Of a DNA stretch of 45,171 nt, positions 6,831 to 15,345 are shown one piece after another. Position 1 is the first letter of the stretch. Every line of letters begins with the position of its first letter. The stretch is from positions 1 to 45,171 of the forward strand of contig QZJU01000019.1 of assembly GCA_003597955.1 (NCBI GenBank), read 5' to 3'. Made by a program: the position numbers and the translations under genes. Source of the DNA: Candidatus Parcubacteria bacterium (lineage in GTDB: Bacteria > Patescibacteriota > Patescibacteriia > PEXW01). Below the pieces are notes generated by a model. That model had not been told where the DNA came from, did no database searches, and was given only the letters and a program-made list of their open reading frames with translations.

Positions 6831-8030
6831 ATGCCAGAATCAAAATCAACTTTAGCGCCAACAAACGCTGAATTAAAAAATCCGGAAACGAAAAAGTCCA
6901 GTTTTGACTGGAAAGTTTTGATTTTGGGCATTGTGCCACTAATTTTCGCCGGAGTTTTTTGGTGGACCCTGGACATTGCTTTGCAGCAAAAAATCGTTGG
7001 TTTGCCGCCCGTCAGCCAAGCCTGGCAGTTTTTGATTGCCTTATTCTTTTTCTGCATGACCCTGGCTTTGTTCGGCGTTTTTGCCATGGCCCGGACGCGC
7101 AAGCATTTTTGGCAAACTTTGGTTTTGGCATTCTTGGCTTCGATTATCCTGGTGGTTTTTTTCCCGCACCGCTGGGCTAGCTTGGCCGCGGCTGGCGCCG
7201 CGTTTCTAGGCTTCACCATCTGGGCCTGGAGCATTGCCGGCGATGTCCAAGCCCGCATAAAATTCCAGCCGCAGTTCACCATCCACGCGGGTTTTGGCAC
7301 AGGCTTATTTTTGCTATTGATCAGCCTTTCCCTTTGCTACTATACCTCGTTGGGCAACACGCGGGAAACCACGGAGCAGGTTAGGCAGAATTTAATCACC
7401 GCTACCGGCAATGGGATTAATATCGTGCTGGATAACCAAATTCCAGGCTATCGCAGTAGCATGAGCTTGGACGAATTTTTAAGCTTGGTGGCCACGGATA
7501 AATTCGGTGAATTGATCGTGCCGGAAATCACCAAAACTTTGGATTCGGACCAAGCCAAGGAAAACGCCTACAAACAAATAATTTCTGAATTGCGGAAAGC
7601 CAATCCCGCTTTTGAAAATCCGGAAACGACCGACGCCATTCAGCAAAAATTGGATGCGGAAATTTCCGCGGAACAGCAAGCTTTGCAAGAAGCGGCTTTA
7701 AACCAGCTTTCCGAAGTGCAAAAACAGCTCTTAACCGAAGCGCGGCGGGAATTTTTGGTCACTTTTAAGATTGAAGCCACAGGCGCGGAAAGCATGAATG
7801 TAATTTTGGAAAAAATCCTGGAGCAGAAAGTCGGTCAGTATGTGGACCCTTACGAGCGTCTGATCCCGCCCATCCTAGCCTTGTCTTTTTTCTTCATTAT
7901 TGAGATCATCAGTTTTGTTTACCGCTATTTGATTTTCGCTTTGGCGCCGATTGTTTCCTGGGTTTACCTGAAAATGGGCTTGATGCGACTCCGCCGCGTT
8001 CAAACCGAGGTGCAAAAGTTGGAAGTCTGA
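6831..8030 (+). CDS. Multi-span membrane protein with a soluble helical domain
   Basis: About 399 residues, not recognised. Five hydrophobic segments lie in the first third (for example VLILGIVPLIFAGVFWWTL and TLVLAFLASIILVVFF). A soluble Gln/Glu-rich domain of roughly 190 residues with coiled-coil character follows, and then two closely spaced spans near the C-terminus (LSFFFIIEIISFVYRYLIFAL). The ORF opens at 6783, but its first 11-16 codons are a copy of the dispersed repeat (gatcccgaaacgagttcggg), so I prefer the ATG at 6831; 6816 is possible. The stop is three bases before dnaJ, so the two are probably cotranscribed. A membrane scaffold or sensor is possible but unproven. Confidence 0.7.
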   Translation: MPESKSTLAPTNAELKNPETKKSSFDWKVLILGIVPLIFAGVFWWTLDIALQQKIVGLPPVSQAWQFLIALFFFCMTLALFGVFAMARTRKHFWQTLVLAFLASIILVVFFPHRWASLAAAGAAFLGFTIWAWSIAGDVQARIKFQPQFTIHAGFGTGLFLLLISLSLCYYTSLGNTRETTEQVRQNLITATGNGINIVLDNQIPGYRSSMSLDEFLSLVATDKFGELIVPEITKTLDSDQAKENAYKQIISELRKANPAFENPETTDAIQQKLDAEISAEQQALQEAALNQLSEVQKQLLTEARREFLVTFKIEATGAESMNVILEKILEQKVGQYVDPYERLIPPILALSFFFIIEIISFVYRYLIFALAPIVSWVYLKMGLMRLRRVQTEVQKLEV

Positions 8031-8033
8031 CCT

Positions 8034-9152
8034 ATGGCTAAAGATTATTACCAAATTTTGGGAGTTTCCAAAAACGCCACGGCTGACGAAATCAAGCGGG
8101 CTTTTCGGAAAAAAGCCCACGAACATCATCCCGACAAAACTCACGGCAACGAGGAGCGTTTTAAGGAAGTCAATGAAGCTTACCAAGTTCTATCCAACCC
8201 GGAGAAGCGCAGCCAGTACGACCAATTCGGCACGACCTTTGACCAAGCCCGTAGGCAAGGTGGCGAGCCAGGAGGAGGTTTTGGCGGTTTCGGGGATTTT
8301 AGCCAAGGCGGGTTTCAGCAGGGCAACGTGGACTTTGGCGATCTGGGGGATATTTTTGGCGACATTTTCGGCTTTGGCTCAAGCGGCCGCCAAAGGAAAC
8401 GGCGGGCTCGGAGCGGCCAGGATATCCAGGTTGATTTGCCTCTGACTTTTCGGGAAGCGGTTTTTGGCGCGGAAAAATCTTTTGAATTATTTAAAAATTC
8501 TGTTTGCGAAAACTGCGGCGGTTCCGGCGCCGACCCAGGCTCAAAAATGCAAACCTGCTCCACCTGCAAAGGCCAAGGCCAGGTGCAAAGAGTGGTAAAC
8601 TCTTTTTTTGGACAAATCGCGCAAACCACAGTTTGCCCGGCTTGCGAAGGCCAAGGGCAAATCCCCACGGCTAAGTGCCGAAATTGCCGGGGCAGCGGCC
8701 GGATTAAAAAGACCTCGGTCATAAAAGTTTCGGTGCCGGCTGGCATTGATGACGGCGAAACCCTGCGTCTGGCCGGCCAGGGCGAGGCCTCGGAAAAAGG
8801 CGGGACACCGGGGGATTTGTATTTACGAGCCCGCGTCCAGCCCGACCCAAGGTTTGTCCGAAAAGGCGCGGATATTTTCAGCGAAGTCAATATTGGCTTT
8901 CCGGCGGCTGCTTTGGGCACGAGAATCGAGGTGGAAACTTTGGATGGTCCAGTGGTAATGAAAATTCCGGCTGGCACGCAGTCAGGCAAAGTTTTTCGTT
9001 TGAGCGATAAAGGTGTGCCGCATTTGCGCAAGCGCGGTCGCGGCGATCATCTGGTGACGGTAAATGTTTTAACGCCCACCAGGTTGCACGGCAGGCAGAA
9101 GAAGTTACTGGAAGAACTTGCTGATTTACAGGGGCATGGCGTTGACGAGTAA
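8034..9152 (+). CDS. dnaJ: Chaperone protein DnaJ (type I Hsp40)
   Basis: Cochaperone that stimulates DnaK ATPase and delivers substrates. 372 residues, normal length. The J domain holds the HPD motif in HHPDKTHG near residue 30. A Gly/Phe-rich stretch covers residues 75-120. Four zinc-binding CxxCxGxG repeats follow: CENCGGSG, CSTCKGQG, CPACEGQG and CRNCRGSG. The C-terminal substrate-binding domains carry GDLYLRARVQPDPRFVRKG. It starts three bases after the preceding membrane protein and is 5 kb from dnaK, so the two are not in one operon. There is no Shine-Dalgarno. Confidence 0.97.
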   Translation: MAKDYYQILGVSKNATADEIKRAFRKKAHEHHPDKTHGNEERFKEVNEAYQVLSNPEKRSQYDQFGTTFDQARRQGGEPGGGFGGFGDFSQGGFQQGNVDFGDLGDIFGDIFGFGSSGRQRKRRARSGQDIQVDLPLTFREAVFGAEKSFELFKNSVCENCGGSGADPGSKMQTCSTCKGQGQVQRVVNSFFGQIAQTTVCPACEGQGQIPTAKCRNCRGSGRIKKTSVIKVSVPAGIDDGETLRLAGQGEASEKGGTPGDLYLRARVQPDPRFVRKGADIFSEVNIGFPAAALGTRIEVETLDGPVVMKIPAGTQSGKVFRLSDKGVPHLRKRGRGDHLVTVNVLTPTRLHGRQKKLLEELADLQGHGVDE

Positions 9153-9242
9153 GGAGGAAGAGAGCCTGTATATGTCCTTGATCAATTTGACAATCACAAC
9201 CGCGGTGGTAGTTTGAAAGCAAACAAACATGAGGTGCTCTTT

Positions 9243-9452
9243 ATGAAACATAGATGCCGGGGCTTGATTGCTATACTGCTTGGCGTTGCGATCCCCGTTA
9301 CTCTCTGCCGTGTTCTGGGAGTCATGCCAATGGTGGTAATCGTTATCTTTATTCTTGCCCCAGTGCTCGTGATCATTATTAGCGTGCTCGTTAGGCGGAT
9401 GAATCGTCAAGTCTCGCAAATAACTAATAAAGAGGCCGCCGGCCGCAAGTAG
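9243..9452 (+). CDS. Small two-span membrane protein
   Basis: 69 residues, not recognised. I start at the ATG at 9243 (MKHRCRGLIAILLG), preceded by GAGGTG at the right distance, rather than the track's 9213. Two hydrophobic spans, IAILLGVAIPVTLCRVLG and VVIVIFILAPVLVIIISVLV, are separated by a very short turn, leaving basic termini in the cytoplasm. The gene has its own downstream terminator, so it is a self-contained module inserted after dnaJ. Confidence 0.5.
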   Translation: MKHRCRGLIAILLGVAIPVTLCRVLGVMPMVVIVIFILAPVLVIIISVLVRRMNRQVSQITNKEAAGRK

Positions 9453-9468
9453 CCCGCACTTGGATGTT

Positions 9469-9508
9469 CACCCTGTACCGACATTGGTTGGTATAGGGTG
9501 CTTTTTGT
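9469..9508 (+). terminator. Intrinsic terminator after the small membrane protein gene
   Basis: CACCCTGTACC/GGTATAGGGTG stem (eleven pairs, one wobble) followed by ctttttg, 17 nt after the stop. Confidence 0.85.
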
Positions 9509-9775
9509 TCAGGAAGATATTCACGGCGTTTGCTTTTTAAGCCAGGCGTAGCGATGTGTGTTTATCAAGAAACGACATTTTACGATCTTCGCAATTCTAT
9601 TTTAGGCCGAAATCCACAAAGAGCGAACTGTTCGGTCTTCAGGCGACTGAGATTGGTTATGATATAACAAAGTTGAAGCCGTTTCTTGGCCGTCTGAATT
9701 TTTATATGACCGTGATATGTCACCGTTGTCTGCAAATTAGCGTGATCCACGGGGTGCGGAGACGGTTTGTGATAG
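9509..9775 (+). other. Gene-free stretch, possible degraded zinc-ribbon gene
   Basis: No convincing gene. The 77-residue ORF at 9556 has no ribosome site. Pieces in two frames, one ending MTVICHRC and another ending AETVCDSCGKLKK after an in-frame TAG, look like parts of a broken CxxC protein. Read as decayed coding sequence with low confidence. Confidence 0.2.
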
Positions 9776-9804
9776 TTGTGGGAAGTTGAAAAAAATGGTA
9801 TAAT
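9776..9804 (+). promoter_or_regulatory. Promoter of the 9838 membrane protein gene
   Basis: TTGTGG, 17 bp, TATAAT, leaving a leader of about 27 nt without a Shine-Dalgarno. Confidence 0.6.
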
Positions 9805-9837
9805 TCATTTAGACAAAATAAATAACCCCCCAAATTG

Positions 9838-10401
9838 ATGGATATTAACGCGGCTGCCACTTCAGTCCAAGGCCTCTTTGCCGGACTTAATTGGTCACAA
9901 CCCAGTTGGGACCTGTTTATAATAATGTTTTTCGTGATCGCCGCTTTTCTTTACGGTTTGTCTTTGGGCCGGGATCGGATAATCGTCATAATGGTTTCCA
10001 TTTACATGGCGTTGGCGGTGGTGAACACCGCGCCGTTTTTGACCAACACCGTCATTACCCTGCAAACGCCCTTTGTCATTAAGATCAGCGTGTTTCTGGG
10101 CGTTTTTGTGGCTTTGTTTTTCCTGCTTTCCCGCTCGGCCTTGTTAAGGACCATTGCGGCCTCGGAAGCGCAAGGCAAATGGTGGCAGGTTTTGGTTTAT
10201 TCCATATTGCACGTGGGTTTGCTGGTCAGTGTGGTTTTGAATTATTTGAATCCTGAAGCCGTGGCCAAGCTGGCGCCCTTAACCCAAAAGATTTTCGCTT
10301 CGCCAAACGCCAAGTTCATTTGGATCATCGCGCCTATCGTGGCCATGATTTTATTTGGCGGCGCCGCGGCGGAAAAGAAGAAATATAAGTACGAAATATA
10401 A
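9838..10401 (+). CDS. Conserved hypothetical membrane protein, four to five spans
   Basis: 187 residues starting at the ATG at 9838; the TTG one codon earlier in the track is not needed. Hydrophobic segments: LFIIMFFVIAAFLYGLSLG, IIVIMVSIYMALAVVNTAPF, FVIKISVFLGVFVALFFLLS, VLVYSILHVGLLVSVVLNYL and FIWIIAPIVAMILFGGAAA, ending in a short basic tail KKKYKYEI. The early membrane arrangement is loosely like the colicin V production protein (CvpA) fold, but no diagnostic motif is visible. Similar proteins seem common in CPR genomes, function unknown. Monocistronic, with its own promoter. Confidence 0.7.
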   Translation: MDINAAATSVQGLFAGLNWSQPSWDLFIIMFFVIAAFLYGLSLGRDRIIVIMVSIYMALAVVNTAPFLTNTVITLQTPFVIKISVFLGVFVALFFLLSRSALLRTIAASEAQGKWWQVLVYSILHVGLLVSVVLNYLNPEAVAKLAPLTQKIFASPNAKFIWIIAPIVAMILFGGAAAEKKKYKYEI

Positions 10402-10410
10402 GAAATTCGG

Positions 10411-10530
10411 CGAGGAAACCTACGGTTTCCTCGTTCGATACCACTCCTTCCCTAAGTAGAGTCACTTCGTCAGGGCTCGGTTTGGGTACCCACGAGACCC
10501 TAAACCTCGCCCTTCCTCGTGATTTTTTAT
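10411..10530 (+). repeat. Hairpin-rich 3' region with probable terminator, shares an element with 13754-13791
   Basis: A perfect CGAGGAAACC/GGTTTCCTCG stem at 10411-10433 is followed by a CACGAG/CTCGTG stem (10491-10521) and ATTTTTTATTT, which probably ends the upstream transcript. The complement of 10418-10456 matches 13754-13791 (taaggggaagtgtgg...cgaggaaaccgaaggt), so this is a second small repeat or RNA element. Confidence 0.5.
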
Positions 10531-10534
10531 TTCT

Positions 10535-10715
10535 GTCATTGCGAGGAGTCGTGAGGGGAATCTTGGACGGTTCCGTAGTATTGTCATTCCGAGCGAAGTC
10601 GAGGAATCTCGTTTGTACTAACCCAGATTTCCCCGCCTGACGCTCCTCGCGGAACTATGGCGGTCAGGTCCATGCGACCTCAGAGACTTAGGCCTTAGTC
10701 GAAATGACAACAAAG
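10535..10715. repeat. Dispersed palindromic repeat, composite copy
   Basis: Contains cattgcgaggagtcgtgagg, cattccgagcgaagtcgagg, gatttccccgcctg and gtcgaaatgac modules. It is the closest relative of 3858-3992 and shares attcctcgacttcgctcggaa with 13625-13650 in the opposite orientation. No gene here. Confidence 0.7.
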
Positions 10716-10732
10716 GTGCAGGAGGGGTCAAA

Positions 10733-10763
10733 TAAAAACCGCCTAACATTTTGTTAAGCGGTG
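10733..10763 (-). terminator. Intrinsic terminator of the 10774-11145 gene
   Basis: ACCGCTTAAC/GTTAGGCGGT on the minus strand followed by TTTTATTT, directly after the stop. Confidence 0.85.
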
Positions 10764-10773
10764 GGGTTGTTAT

Positions 10774-11145
10774 TTAATGTATTATTTGGATGGTACCGTT
10801 TTGATGGATATCAAGGCAGTACCTTAAGATATTATGGCGCATATTAGAAACTACAATCCTAAGTAAGCCATCATCATTTTTCTCTGTAGGTAGACTGAAA
10901 ATTTGATCCGCCCCAGCCAGCTCGTAATAGCATAGCGGTCCAGACATATTTTCATGTTGTAGACTTACATGCATGATAATCCCATCCAGGCTAAACTCGA
11001 GATAAAGTCCGCTCATACCCTCAACTGGCCGACGATAACCCTTAGTAAGCATATTCGAGGAATTCGTTGGAAGGTTAAAGAACGTTTCAACTGCATTTTG
11101 GAAATCTTTCCAGCTTTTTACTTCGAGCAATTCTACTTGTGCCAT
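10774..11145 (-). CDS. Hypothetical protein, 123 residues
   Basis: Not recognised. Soluble, no signal peptide or membrane span; an N-terminal helix (VKSWKDFQNAVETFF) is followed by mostly beta-strand-like sequence. The start is firm: AAGGAGG lies eight bases before the ATG. The gene has its own TTGACA-17-TAACCT promoter, a leader of about 35 nt and its own terminator, the same construction as the genes at 4060, 5491 and 30495. Its promoter overlaps that of cysS on the opposite strand. Confidence 0.65.
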   Translation of the reverse strand: MAQVELLEVKSWKDFQNAVETFFNLPTNSSNMLTKGYRRPVEGMSGLYLEFSLDGIIMHVSLQHENMSGPLCYYELAGADQIFSLPTEKNDDGLLRIVVSNMRHNILRYCLDIHQNGTIQIIH

Positions 11146-11184
11146 TTCGTTGACCTCCTTAATGTTTGTTTTGAGATTCTGAAA

Positions 11185-11233
11185 AGGTTAGCATTCTGAA
11201 AAACTTTTGTCAAGCACAAGGTCTTGCTACAAT
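11185..11233. promoter_or_regulatory. Divergent overlapping promoters of the 10774 gene and cysS
   Basis: Minus strand: TTGACA (11208-11213), 17 bp, TAACCT (11185-11190). Plus strand: a -35-like TTTTGT or TTGTCA around 11205-11212 and TACAAT at 11228-11233. The two -35 regions physically overlap, so the polymerases probably compete. Confidence 0.55.
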
Positions 11234-11242
11234 GTATTTATT

Positions 11243-12616
11243 ATGCCACTGAAGCTTTTTAACACCCTTTCCCGAAAAATTGAGGAATTTCAGCCGATTC
11301 GCCCGCCCAAGGTGGGCTTTTACGCCTGCGGACCCACGGTTTACGACCGGGCTCACATTGGAAATTTGCGCGCTTACATTTTTGAAGATATTTTGCGCCG
11401 GACTTTGATTCACAATGGCTGCCAGGTCAAATTGGTCATGAACATTACGGATGTGGGGCATTTGACCTCTGACGCGGATGAAGGGGAGGACAAGTTGGAA
11501 AAGGGCGCTAAAAGGGAAAATTCAAGCGTGTTTGAAATAGCGGAAAAATACACCCAGCTTTTTAAGCAGGATCTAAAAGCCCTGAATATCGCCGAGCCGG
11601 ATGTTTGGCTGAAAGCCACTGATCACATCCCCGAACAGATTGAATTGATAAAAAAATTGGAAGCCAAAGGCTTTACTTATAAGACCTCCGACGGAATATA
11701 TTACGACACCAGCAAATTTCCGCATTACGGAGATTTAGCAAAACTGAATGTCAAAGGCCAGAAAGAGGGCGCTAGGGTTGAAGTTAACCAAGAAAAAAGA
11801 AACCCTACGGATTTTGCTTTGTGGAAATTTTCGCCCCAAGGTCAAAAAAGGCAGATGGAATGGGAAAGCCCCTGGGGCGTGGGTTTTCCCGGCTGGCACA
11901 TAGAATGTTCGGCCATGAGCATGAAAGCCTTGGGCGAAAGTTTCGACATTCACACGGGCGGGGTTGATCATATTCCGGTTCACCACACCAATGAAATCGC
12001 GCAGAGCGAAGGTGCTACTGGCAGGCGATTCGTGAAATACTGGCTGCACAATGAATTTTTGTTGGTTGATTCTGGAAAAATGGCCAAGTCAGCCGGAAAT
12101 TTTTTCACCCTTGACGATTTGCAAGAGAAAGGTTTTTCACCCCTTAATTACCGTTATTTTGTTTTAGGCGCGCATTACCGCAGCAAACTAAATTTTACGC
12201 TTGAGGGCTTGAAAGCCAGCCAGAACGCGCACGAAGAATTAGTTAACCGATTAGCCAATATGCCCAGTGAAGCCAAGATCGGCTGTGCGGATTTCGAAAA
12301 TAATTTTTTTGAAGCGATAAATAACGATTTAAATACGCCCCAGGGTCTGGCCGTAATGTGGGAAATGCTGAAAAGCGACAATCCTGATTCAGCCAAAAAA
12401 GCCAGTTTGCTAAAAATGGATGAAATTTTAGGTTTGGGCTTGGCTAAAGTTAACCCCATCAAAATCCCGAAAGAGATAAAAGAACTGGTTGAAAAGCGAG
12501 AAGTCGCCAGAAAAAATAAAGATTTTAAGTTAAGTGATGAGATTAGAAATCGAATTGTGGAAAAAGGCTTTCAGGTTGAGGACACGGAAGGCGGACCATT
12601 GGTTAGGGTAAGATAA
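11243..12616 (+). CDS. cysS: Cysteinyl-tRNA synthetase
   Basis: Charges tRNA-Cys in the cytoplasm. 457 residues from the ATG at 11243; the longer TTG start of the track lies in the promoter. Class I signatures: [13 protein letters not shown] is the HIGH motif and KMAKSAGN the KMSKS motif, with Ala for the usual first Ser. Zinc ligands are visible as Cys in [19 protein letters not shown] and [11 protein letters not shown]. The C-terminal helical domain ends in [20 protein letters not shown], typical of CysS. TACAAT is only nine bases before the ATG and no Shine-Dalgarno exists, so the mRNA is probably leaderless. Followed after five bases by the dus gene. Confidence 0.97.
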   Translation: MPLKLFNTLSRKIEEFQPIRPPKVGFYACGPTVYDRAHIGNLRAYIFEDILRRTLIHNGCQVKLVMNITDVGHLTSDADEGEDKLEKGAKRENSSVFEIAEKYTQLFKQDLKALNIAEPDVWLKATDHIPEQIELIKKLEAKGFTYKTSDGIYYDTSKFPHYGDLAKLNVKGQKEGARVEVNQEKRNPTDFALWKFSPQGQKRQMEWESPWGVGFPGWHIECSAMSMKALGESFDIHTGGVDHIPVHHTNEIAQSEGATGRRFVKYWLHNEFLLVDSGKMAKSAGNFFTLDDLQEKGFSPLNYRYFVLGAHYRSKLNFTLEGLKASQNAHEELVNRLANMPSEAKIGCADFENNFFEAINNDLNTPQGLAVMWEMLKSDNPDSAKKASLLKMDEILGLGLAKVNPIKIPKEIKELVEKREVARKNKDFKLSDEIRNRIVEKGFQVEDTEGGPLVRVR

Positions 12617-12621
12617 GTCTC

Positions 12622-13581
12622 ATGAAAAATTTTTGGCAAAAACTTTCCAAGCCGATTTTGGCTTTGGCGCCCATGGCCGGAGTGACGGATTCGGCTTTCC
12701 GGCAAATGTGCAAAAAAGGCGGGGCAGATGTCTTGTACACGGAATTTGTTTCCACAGACGCCATTGTTTATGAAAGCAAAAAGACCTTTGAAATGCTGAA
12801 GTTTTCCAAAATGGAAAAACCCGTAGTCGTTCAGATTTTCGGCAAAAACCCCGACCACTATTTCAAAAGCGTGAAAGTTTTAAGCGAGCTGGGTTATGAC
12901 GGGGTGGACATAAACTTTGGCTGCCCGGCGTACAAAGTCGTCAAAAGCGGCGGCGGCGTAAAATTGATGCTTAATTTGGATTTGGTGAAAGAATTGGTCC
13001 AGGCGGCGTGCGAGGCCGCCAAAATACCCGTGTCGATAAAAGTCCGGGCCAGCATAACTGATAAGGCAACCCAGGCAAAAATCACTGCCAATGACTTGCT
13101 GGAAAAGATTAAAGGCTTGCCGATTGCCGCAATCATGGTGCATGGCCGTTCCTTTGAGCGGCCTTTTGACGGCCAAGTTGACATTGAAGCCATAACCAAA
13201 GTCAAGCGGGTCTTTTCAGGTATTACTTTGGCCAACGGCGGTGTTTATTCGCCCGACGCTGGCAAAGCCTTGCTTGTGCAAACGCAAGCTGACGGACTGG
13301 GCATTGCTCGCGGCGCTTGGGGCCGGCCGTGGATTTTTAAACAAGTTAAGGATTTTTTGCGAACCGGCCAGTACAAAATTGTTGATTGGCCAGAGATAAA
13401 AAAACAAATGCTTGAACACGCTGAGCGCGCATTACAAAGCAAGGGCGAACATGGTTTAGTGGAATTACGAAAGCAATTAGCTTGGTATGTGAAAGGCCGG
13501 CTAAATGCCGCGGAAATGCGCGCAAAACTGGTCCGGGTAAATACATTACTAGAGGTACAAGATATTTTGAAAAAGTATTAA
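12622..13581 (+). CDS. tRNA-dihydrouridine synthase (DusB-like)
   Basis: FMN enzyme that reduces specific uridines in tRNA with NADPH. 319 residues, normal length. A TIM-barrel start LALAPMAGVTDSAFRQMCKK, a GADVLYTEFV motif, catalytic Cys in NFGCPAYKVVKSGGG, substrate/FMN motifs VSIKVRA and MVHGRSFERPFDG, then LANGGVYS and GLGIARGAWGRPWIF, which bind the FMN phosphate. The C-terminal helical domain (ELRKQLAWYVKG) recognises tRNA. DusB, DusA and DusC cannot be separated by eye; the general form fits DusB. Cotranscribed with cysS. Confidence 0.93.
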   Translation: MKNFWQKLSKPILALAPMAGVTDSAFRQMCKKGGADVLYTEFVSTDAIVYESKKTFEMLKFSKMEKPVVVQIFGKNPDHYFKSVKVLSELGYDGVDINFGCPAYKVVKSGGGVKLMLNLDLVKELVQAACEAAKIPVSIKVRASITDKATQAKITANDLLEKIKGLPIAAIMVHGRSFERPFDGQVDIEAITKVKRVFSGITLANGGVYSPDAGKALLVQTQADGLGIARGAWGRPWIFKQVKDFLRTGQYKIVDWPEIKKQMLEHAERALQSKGEHGLVELRKQLAWYVKGRLNAAEMRAKLVRVNTLLEVQDILKKY

Positions 13582-13810
13582 AAAGACAAAGCGCGGTTTT
13601 TATTTTTGACCACTGGTGTCAGCGAGATTCCTCGACTTCGCTCGGAATGACAATACCACGGAACCGTTCAAAGTTCTCTCACAAAAAATAACCATCGCAA
13701 GGAAGAAGGAGCATCAAACTTGCTTTGTGCGACGATTGACGACGCGATTCAACTAAGGGGAAGTGTGGCACCGGGCGAGGAAACCGAAGGTGTCCCACCC
13801 GAATGAATAC
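13582..13810. repeat. Gene-free region with dispersed repeats
   Basis: Holds an inverted partial copy of the 10535-10715 repeat (gcgagattcctcgacttcgc at about 13622, and caataccacggaaccgttc matching gaacggttccgtagtattg) and, at 13754-13791, the element shared with 10418-10456. No ORF with coding character. Confidence 0.65.
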
Positions 13811-13844
13811 AAAAACTTGACTCCCTATTTGAAGTCAAGTTTTT
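13811..13844. terminator. Bidirectional intrinsic terminator
   Basis: AAAAACTTGACT/AGTCAAGTTTTT is a perfect twelve-pair stem with T runs on both strands, between convergent transcripts. A further AAGCTTTT/AAAAGCTT hairpin at 13866-13884 lies nearer the minus-strand gene. Confidence 0.8.
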
Positions 13845-13898
13845 GGGTTAACCTCTTCTAACTTTAAGCTTTTATTAAAAGCTTTTTGAGGTTTGTTT

Positions 13899-14348
13899 TT
13901 ATTTTACCAGCGTGTTTGCTACAGCTTCAACGCTGAAATCTCCAGTGCCAGCTTTGGTGACATTCACATAAACCGCACCGCCCCAACTGGCCGGAATGCT
14001 TTTGCCGGCGCAAGTTGCGACTTTGGTGTTCAGGTCTTGCAGTTTGGTGGCGTCGTATTTGTTGACGATGTCCGTAACTTTTTGAGTCGCGGTTTTCTTG
14101 GCGTCAGCTAAAGTACCGGCGTTGTCAGCCTGCACATAACCAACCAAGCAACCTTTACTGGCTGCCCAAGCGCCATTTGTGTAAACCGTAGAAACCAGTT
14201 CTTGATCTTTCTTTTGAAAAGAGGCAAGATTTTGGCCAAAGCCTTCGGAAGCGTTGCTGATAGTCCAGACAAAGAAGATGCCAAGCAAGAACACGAAAAC
14301 AAAAGTTAGCACTAGCGCGACTGGCGATCCATAAGGCATTTTTTCCAT
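13899..14348 (-). CDS. Single-span membrane-anchored protein in the CorA-like/AAA+ operon
   Basis: 149 residues from the ATG at 14348, preceded by a GGGGGTGA ribosome site; the GTG three codons upstream is less likely. An N-terminal span (VALVLTFVFVFLLGIFFVWTI) is followed by an extracytoplasmic domain of about 115 residues with two Cys (KGCLVGYVQ and VATCAGKS) that could form a disulfide. The N-terminal MEKMPYGSP has no lipobox. It is last in the operon, 34 nt after the AAA+ gene. The domain is not recognised. By position it could be a substrate or partner of the anchored ATPase, which is inference only. Confidence 0.6.
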   Translation of the reverse strand: MEKMPYGSPVALVLTFVFVFLLGIFFVWTISNASEGFGQNLASFQKKDQELVSTVYTNGAWAASKGCLVGYVQADNAGTLADAKKTATQKVTDIVNKYDATKLQDLNTKVATCAGKSIPASWGGAVYVNVTKAGTGDFSVEAVANTLVK

Positions 14349-14382
14349 AATTCTCACCCCCTTTCTTAAATTAAAGAAATCA

Positions 14383-15345
14383 TTATTTATTAGTGGTTTT
14401 TATTGGGCTTTCTTTTTGCGGCAGTTCAACTAAATTATCGACGATTAAGCGCAAATCTTCAAGTGTGACCTCGCCAACGAATTGGTCGCCTTTGCCAGAT
14501 TCCACCTGGGTCAGATGTACCCGGGAACCGGCTTCGTCCATTATGTCAATGGCTTTATCGGGGAAAACCCGTTCCTTTAAATGCTTGTGCGCCAGCAGGA
14601 CGATAGCTTCCAGAATTTGATCAGAATACTTAACGTGGTGGTAAGCTTCGTATTTGGCCCGTAAGCCTTTCAGGATCCCCAAGGTCTGATCCGGAGTGGG
14701 CTCCTCTACGATAATTGGCTGGAAGCGTCTTTCCAAAGTTTGATCTTTTTCCACATATTTTTGGTATTCTTCCATGGTCGTGGCGCCTATAACCTGAAGT
14801 TCGCCGCGAGCCAAGGCTGGTTTCAAAATGTCTGCGGCGTCGATTGCGCCCGAAGCTTCGCCAGCTTCAGCTAAAGTGTGGATTTCATCAATAAACAAAA
14901 TTATGTGCCTTTGCGCGGCAATGATTTCATCAACCAGAGTCTTTAAGCGTTTTTCAAATTCTCCACGGTATTTGGTGCCGGCCACAAGTCCAGAGAGATC
15001 CAAAGCCAAAATCCTTTTGCTCTTTAAGATTTCTGGAACGTTTCCATGTGCGAGTTCGTTGGCTAATTCTTCCACGATCGCAGTTTTGCCCACGCCGGAC
15101 TTGCCGATGAGCACCGGATTGTTTTTTGTGCGCCTGGAAAGAATTTCAATCACCCGGTAGATTTCGTGCTTGCGGCCGATGACCGGGTCCAGTTTTCCGG
15201 CTTTGGCCAAAGCGGTCAGGTCTTTGGAGTAAAGTTCCAGAATTCGGCCAGTGACCAAAGATCCGCTTTCAGTCTGCTTGCGCAAAAGGACTAAGACGAA
15301 AGCTAAAATCGCAACAATAATTACGCCCAGCAGGGTGGTGTTCAT
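14383..15345 (-). CDS. Membrane-anchored AAA+ ATPase with a single Clp (ClpA/ClpB D1-type) domain
   Basis: 320 residues: an N-terminal span ([17 protein letters not shown]) and one AAA+ module of ClpA/ClpB D1 type. Motifs: the start of D1 ([20 protein letters not shown]), Walker [10 protein letters not shown], pore-loop-like [12 protein letters not shown], Walker [11 protein letters not shown], sensor region [15 protein letters not shown] with Arg fingers in LERRFQPI, and sensor-2/small-domain text [18 protein letters not shown]. The Clp N-domain, the ClpB middle domain and the whole D2 are missing, as is any ClpP-binding loop, so it is not a normal ClpB or ClpA. It probably forms a membrane-tethered unfoldase or remodelling ring. 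Its ATG overlaps the stop of the 50-residue gene (ATGA). Confidence 0.85.
   Translation of the reverse strand: MNTTLLGVIIVAILAFVLVLLRKQTESGSLVTGRILELYSKDLTALAKAGKLDPVIGRKHEIYRVIEILSRRTKNNPVLIGKSGVGKTAIVEELANELAHGNVPEILKSKRILALDLSGLVAGTKYRGEFEKRLKTLVDEIIAAQRHIILFIDEIHTLAEAGEASGAIDAADILKPALARGELQVIGATTMEEYQKYVEKDQTLERRFQPIIVEEPTPDQTLGILKGLRAKYEAYHHVKYSDQILEAIVLLAHKHLKERVFPDKAIDIMDEAGSRVHLTQVESGKGDQFVGEVTLEDLRLIVDNLVELPQKESPIKTTNK

Noticed and set aside
8315-9031. 238-residue antisense ORF across dnaJ
   Set aside because: Shadow of dnaJ with no start signals or family features.
9172-9216. 14-codon ORF after dnaJ
   Set aside because: AAGGAGG lies about 14 bases before its ATG, too far for a good site; more likely part of the leader of the 9243 gene.
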